Assembly: GCA_947525975.1 (NCBI GenBank)
Contig: CANNVE010000026.1
Location: 1-36,855, forward strand
DNA length: 36,855 nucleotides
Reading direction: 5' to 3'
Origin: an uncultured Muribaculaceae bacterium
GTDB lineage: Bacteria > Bacteroidota > Bacteroidia > Bacteroidales > Muribaculaceae
Both the position numbers and the translations under genes were made by a program. The notes under the pieces are model-generated. The model did no database searches and was not told where the DNA came from. It saw nothing but the letters and a program-made list of their open reading frames with translations. Each line of letters begins with the position of its first letter. Positions within the stretch are counted from its first letter, which is position 1. This document shows positions 33,753-36,855 of the stretch, one piece after another.

Positions 33753-35819
33753 TCAGAAAAGCGGTTTTGTCGAGCCGGGACGCCGTGGCTCGGGGCGGCA
33801 TGGCAGCGGCATCTCCCGGCTGCTGATGTAGAGGCCTATTGCGCGCGTCATGAGCATATCGTCATGGGCGCCGATGATGGCGCCGTAGCTGCCGTTGGAG
33901 CGGCGTTCGTATGTAAGCAGTTCGTCGAGGCAGCGCTCATCACGCTCCACATAGAGGCCTTCGCGCACCGCCTCGACCAAAGTGGATATTACCGTATTCT
34001 TGGTGGAGGAATTCGTGTGGAATCCATACCTTACAGCCACACCGTCGCGCAGGCTCTGCGCGCTCGGGCGGCGGGCGTAGAGATTGCGGTAGGCGCTCTT
34101 CACGCGGTTGAGGATGAAATCGCTCTGATCGCCATCGACATCGCGTAGGGCATCGTGCGTCTCAAGCGTATTGCTCTCAATCACAAGGAGAGCGTTGCCA
34201 TAAAAGGCGGCTATGCGCACAGCCTTCCATGCGAGCAGGTCCATGTCGATGTGTCCGCGCCATTGAGCCACCACTTCAGGGCATCCGGCACGCGACAGCG
34301 GCTCTCGGTCAAACACCGTCACCACCGACCAGTCGGCCTTCTCCGAGCGTCCGCCTATGTCCACCACCGCGAGATAGCGATGGCGCCATCGCTCCGCATC
34401 AGTGGCCGGCATGCTCCACACCCGCAGGCATCCCAGCGGATCAGCCACAAAGCGTACATCGCGCGCGGGCATATCCCGGTCAGAGACCACATCGCCCACA
34501 GCATCAGGCTTGCGGCAATCAGCCCGCATCTTCTCCACCAGATATTTGTCGAAGACCGACGCCCCGCTGTTGACGAAAGCCTCGATGTCATCTGTAGGGC
34601 ACTCTGCAGCCATGGAGCCGTGGCTCGTATGCTTTCCCCGCTCGGCCACATACCAGTTGATGCCCTCAAGCGTGGCTCCGCGCTCCCACAGCATCCACAG
34701 ATATTGCCCGCTCTCCTCGCGGTCGGTGGGCGCGTCAGGGCATTCGCGGCGGTCGAGGAGTTCGCTGGCGAAGGCCTCCCGCTCCCCGTCGGAGGCAAAC
34801 GGCAATTCGTTGTGCTCAATCTCGTGCCACGGGATGAACAGGGCAGAGAATTGCGCCTTCGGATTGTCGCGCGAGCCGGTGTACTCGCGATGAAAGAAAT
34901 TGCCGATGCCGTTGGCCGTGGATTCATACACGATCATCGTGCCCGGGCGGTACATGATGCCGCTGCATGCGGCGCGTATGATGTCTTCAGGCTTCTTGCC
35001 GAGCGTGGCCTTCCACAGGCCCACCTCCGAGAGGTGCACCAGATTGTAGTCGCCGCCTCGGCAAGAATCCGGCCTCTCTGCCGTACCCACCTTCACCTTG
35101 CAATTACGCTGCGGCACGCGGAAAATCGACCTCGACCTGCCCACAGACTGTATCTTCGCCTCATCAGCCTTGAAATCCTCGTCCGGTGGATGCAGCAATC
35201 GGACAGGATACGCCCTGATCATGCGGTCAAACATATCCATGATCTCATCGGTGCAGGCGCTCTGGTGGGCGATGATGAGGGAATTGAGCCCGCGCTCATG
35301 CACCAGTTGCAGCCAGGCCATATACATCTGCGACACCGTGCTCCCGCCCCACTGCCGCGCCTTAAGCAGCACAAGCCGTATGGGACGACCCGCAAGACGC
35401 ATCGATTCGAGCACCCCCACGAATCGGCGCTGCGGATACGTAAGCCGCAGCGGGCAATCATCGCCCCCTCCTTTGCGCTTGACCATCACATAGCGGAAGG
35501 CCCAATAGGCAAAATCGTGCCTGATGCACAGGCGCTCAAGCCTGTCGGCAATCTCATCTCCACCCACCCCCTCGCGATGCGCAAGGGCCTCGACGCTGCC
35601 GGCAGAAAGCAATGCCTGCGCAAGGCTGTCGGCCATCATCGCGCTCGGGAGCCATACGGCGTCATCGCCATGCTGGCGCCATGCCTCAGGCACAGCGCCG
35701 CTATCTATCTTCACCCTCTCCCCCACCGAATCGCGCCCAGTGACAGGATCAAACGGCGCATGCAGCCGCGCCAGACGGCGATCATCCTCCTCCAGCAGTT
35801 CTCTGACGCGGCTATCCAT
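33753..35819 (-). CDS. Phage-type terminase large subunit (orphan)
   Basis: The 688-aa protein has an N-terminal ATPase with Walker A-like KARQWGGST (153-161), Walker B NLVHLSE with Glu265 and coupling motif YESTANG. The C-terminal RNase H-like nuclease has Asp487 (AVVDIGG), Glu548 (VIESN) and Asp653/Asp654 (GAHDDML). All key acidic residues are present, so both DNA translocation and headful or site cutting are plausible. Normally it would package phage DNA into a procapsid. Only a small upstream partner accompanies it; no portal, capsid, protease, integrase or lysis gene is in the window. A 573-codon frame on the opposite strand is a shadow. Confidence 0.88.
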   Translation of the reverse strand: MDSRVRELLEEDDRRLARLHAPFDPVTGRDSVGERVKIDSGAVPEAWRQHGDDAVWLPSAMMADSLAQALLSAGSVEALAHREGVGGDEIADRLERLCIRHDFAYWAFRYVMVKRKGGGDDCPLRLTYPQRRFVGVLESMRLAGRPIRLVLLKARQWGGSTVSQMYMAWLQLVHERGLNSLIIAHQSACTDEIMDMFDRMIRAYPVRLLHPPDEDFKADEAKIQSVGRSRSIFRVPQRNCKVKVGTAERPDSCRGGDYNLVHLSEVGLWKATLGKKPEDIIRAACSGIMYRPGTMIVYESTANGIGNFFHREYTGSRDNPKAQFSALFIPWHEIEHNELPFASDGEREAFASELLDRRECPDAPTDREESGQYLWMLWERGATLEGINWYVAERGKHTSHGSMAAECPTDDIEAFVNSGASVFDKYLVEKMRADCRKPDAVGDVVSDRDMPARDVRFVADPLGCLRVWSMPATDAERWRHRYLAVVDIGGRSEKADWSVVTVFDREPLSRAGCPEVVAQWRGHIDMDLLAWKAVRIAAFYGNALLVIESNTLETHDALRDVDGDQSDFILNRVKSAYRNLYARRPSAQSLRDGVAVRYGFHTNSSTKNTVISTLVEAVREGLYVERDERCLDELLTYERRSNGSYGAIIGAHDDMLMTRAIGLYISSREMPLPCRPEPRRPGSTKPLF

Positions 35820-36234
35820 TTGACCTCATGGCTTTGGTCGAGCGCAGATGCCCGTAATACATATTCATGGCCGTGACCGCCGACACATAATGCTCCGGCG
35901 CAGGCTCATACACCACCTCCCTCACCAGGCTCACCAGAGGCTCGCCCTCGCGTCCGGGACGCAAGGCCTCTACCCTGCGCCATATCTCTTCGTACATGCG
36001 CCTCTTGGCTCCGTCCATGCCCTCGATAGCCCCACAGCCTTTGGACAAGGCCGACACCACGCGTGCGGCTCTCTCCTCCGACACCCAGAATCTCGAGGCC
36101 TGGCGCGCCACAGCCCTGCGGCAGGCAAGAAGCAGGTCAAAACGGTCGGCGCACGCGCCCTCGGCGCGAATGGCAGCCACGATCTCATCGCGCCGCTCCC
36201 GGGCAAACTCCAGTGTGTTTCCTTTCTTTCTCAT
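35812..36234 (-). CDS. Probable terminase small subunit or partner
   Basis: The 140-aa Arg/Ala-rich helical protein overlaps the terminase large-subunit start by 8 nt. It begins with a basic segment (MRKKGNTLEFARERRDEIVA) and has a helical region with QASRFWVSEERAARVVSALS that could form a DNA-binding HTH. No family motif is certain. Size, position and overlap are those of a small terminase subunit, which selects the DNA to be packaged. It has its own consensus promoter. Confidence 0.5.
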   Translation of the reverse strand: MRKKGNTLEFARERRDEIVAAIRAEGACADRFDLLLACRRAVARQASRFWVSEERAARVVSALSKGCGAIEGMDGAKRRMYEEIWRRVEALRPGREGEPLVSLVREVVYEPAPEHYVSAVTAMNMYYGHLRSTKAMRSNG

Positions 36235-36265
36235 AGCATCAAATCGTGTGTGTTAAAATTCGACG

Positions 36266-36297
36266 CAAAAATATGTCAAGCCCCGGGCATCGACCAA
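36266..36297 (-). promoter_or_regulatory. Promoter of the terminase pair
   Basis: On the minus strand TATTTTTG (36273-36266) and TTG (36297-36295) with a 21-nt spacer form a host-type housekeeping promoter about 32 nt before the small-subunit ATG. Confidence 0.55.
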
Positions 36298-36424
36298 TAT
36301 TCCCAATTCCGCCCCATGCAAACCGCCATCCTACTCGACATCACACCAGGCGATTACATCCACACTGCCGCCTACAGGAAAAATCTCCCAAATTGCCGTA
36401 AAAGTCACATTCGTCTTCACTTAC

Positions 36425-36855
36425 GGAGGTGCGTTTCTCCGAAACGCACGGGCATGCCACACCTCCCTTGACACGGGAACACGGATTGCACGGATTCTCA
36501 CGGATTCACACAGATTAGTCGTTTTTCGACAGCGGCACATGCAAGCGGAGGTGCGTTTCTCCGAAACGCACGGGCCTACACCTGTCGCCATTGGCACGAA
36601 AACACGGATTACACGGATTCACACGGATTAGTCGTTTTTCGACAGCGGCACATGCAAGTGGAGGTGCGTTTCTCCGATACGCACGGGCATGCCACCGCCA
36701 ACCTTGACACGGGAACACGGATTGCACGGATTCCCACGAATTCACACAGATTAGTTTTTTGCGACAGCGGCACATGCAAGTGGAGGTGCGTTTCTCCGAA
36801 ACGCACGGGCATGCCACCGCCAACCTTGACACGGGAACACGGATTGCACGGATTC
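36425..36855 (+). repeat. Tandem array of 113-122 bp REP-containing units
   Basis: Units begin with GGAG-GTGCGTTT-CTCCG-AAACGCAC at 36425, 36547, 36660 and 36782 (periods 122, 113, 122). The third has one stem mismatch. Each continues with a GCCACCGCCAACCTTG-type linker, an ACGGATT run and GACAGCGGCACATGCAAG before the next palindrome. The array is cut by the window end. Between 36298 and 36424 I see no gene. Confidence 0.92.

Noticed and set aside
34155..35876. 573-codon plus-strand frame opposite the terminase genes
   Set aside because: It is an Arg/His/Ala-rich shadow of GC-rich coding DNA without domain motifs, while the minus strand has clear terminase motifs.

Overview
The window is a chromosomal segment from a Bacteroidales bacterium, plausibly Muribaculaceae (order fairly sure, family a guess). 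The evidence is the gene content (GLPGLI protein, DUF4270, NigD-like lipoprotein, DUF3467, DUF4924, carboxypeptidase-regulatory/plug/barrel outer-membrane proteins, S16 with a long tail), the scarcity of Shine-Dalgarno sequences, and repeated use of the Bacteroidetes promoter (TTTG or TTG, 19-21 nt, TAnnTTTG). Neither end coincides with a natural boundary: a repeat array runs off each side.

Layout. 1-606: seven tandem 60-70 bp repeats rich in ATCCGTG, then a GGAG-flanked palindrome. 607-9952: an accessory-looking locus with a membrane-anchored TPR/HTH regulator, two diverged outer-membrane barrel genes that each carry an almost identical promoter/leader cassette, a C39-peptidase ABC exporter (PCAT) overlapping the second barrel gene, and a 75-aa protein resembling only the N-terminus of a HlyD-type adaptor. 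10179-17111: a co-directional housekeeping series (single-domain glycogen-synthase-like protein, DUF4270 and NigD-like lipoproteins, LolD-type ATPase, DUF3467, cysS, RecD-like helicase). 17172-20776: patatin-like lipase, GH13 amylase and prs, ending in a strong hairpin. 20988-23520 (minus): lipoprotein, LysE-type transporter, rlmH, nadC. 23758-26352: groES, groEL, DUF4924. 26356-31295 (minus): BlaI repressor, M56/BlaR1-like sensor broken by one in-frame TGA, GLPGLI protein and a TonB-type barrel, behind twin palindromic operators. 31514-33572: rpsP and a lipoprotein serpin. 33753-36234 (minus): an orphan phage-type terminase pair with intact catalytic motifs. 36425-end: tandem array of about 120 bp units.

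Three themes deserve attention. First, 607-9952 looks like a regulated peptide-export or peptide-signalling system lacking an obvious substrate and a full adaptor. Second, the BlaI/M56/GLPGLI/barrel operon reads as a protease-derepressed envelope-response unit whose sensor is currently interrupted. Third, a family of short palindromes always flanked by GGAG (CTCC on the other strand), with compensating stem changes, is spread over the intergenic regions and brackets the terminase pair in opposite orientations. They look like REP elements of the kind mobilised by RAYT transposases, although no such transposase lies in the window.
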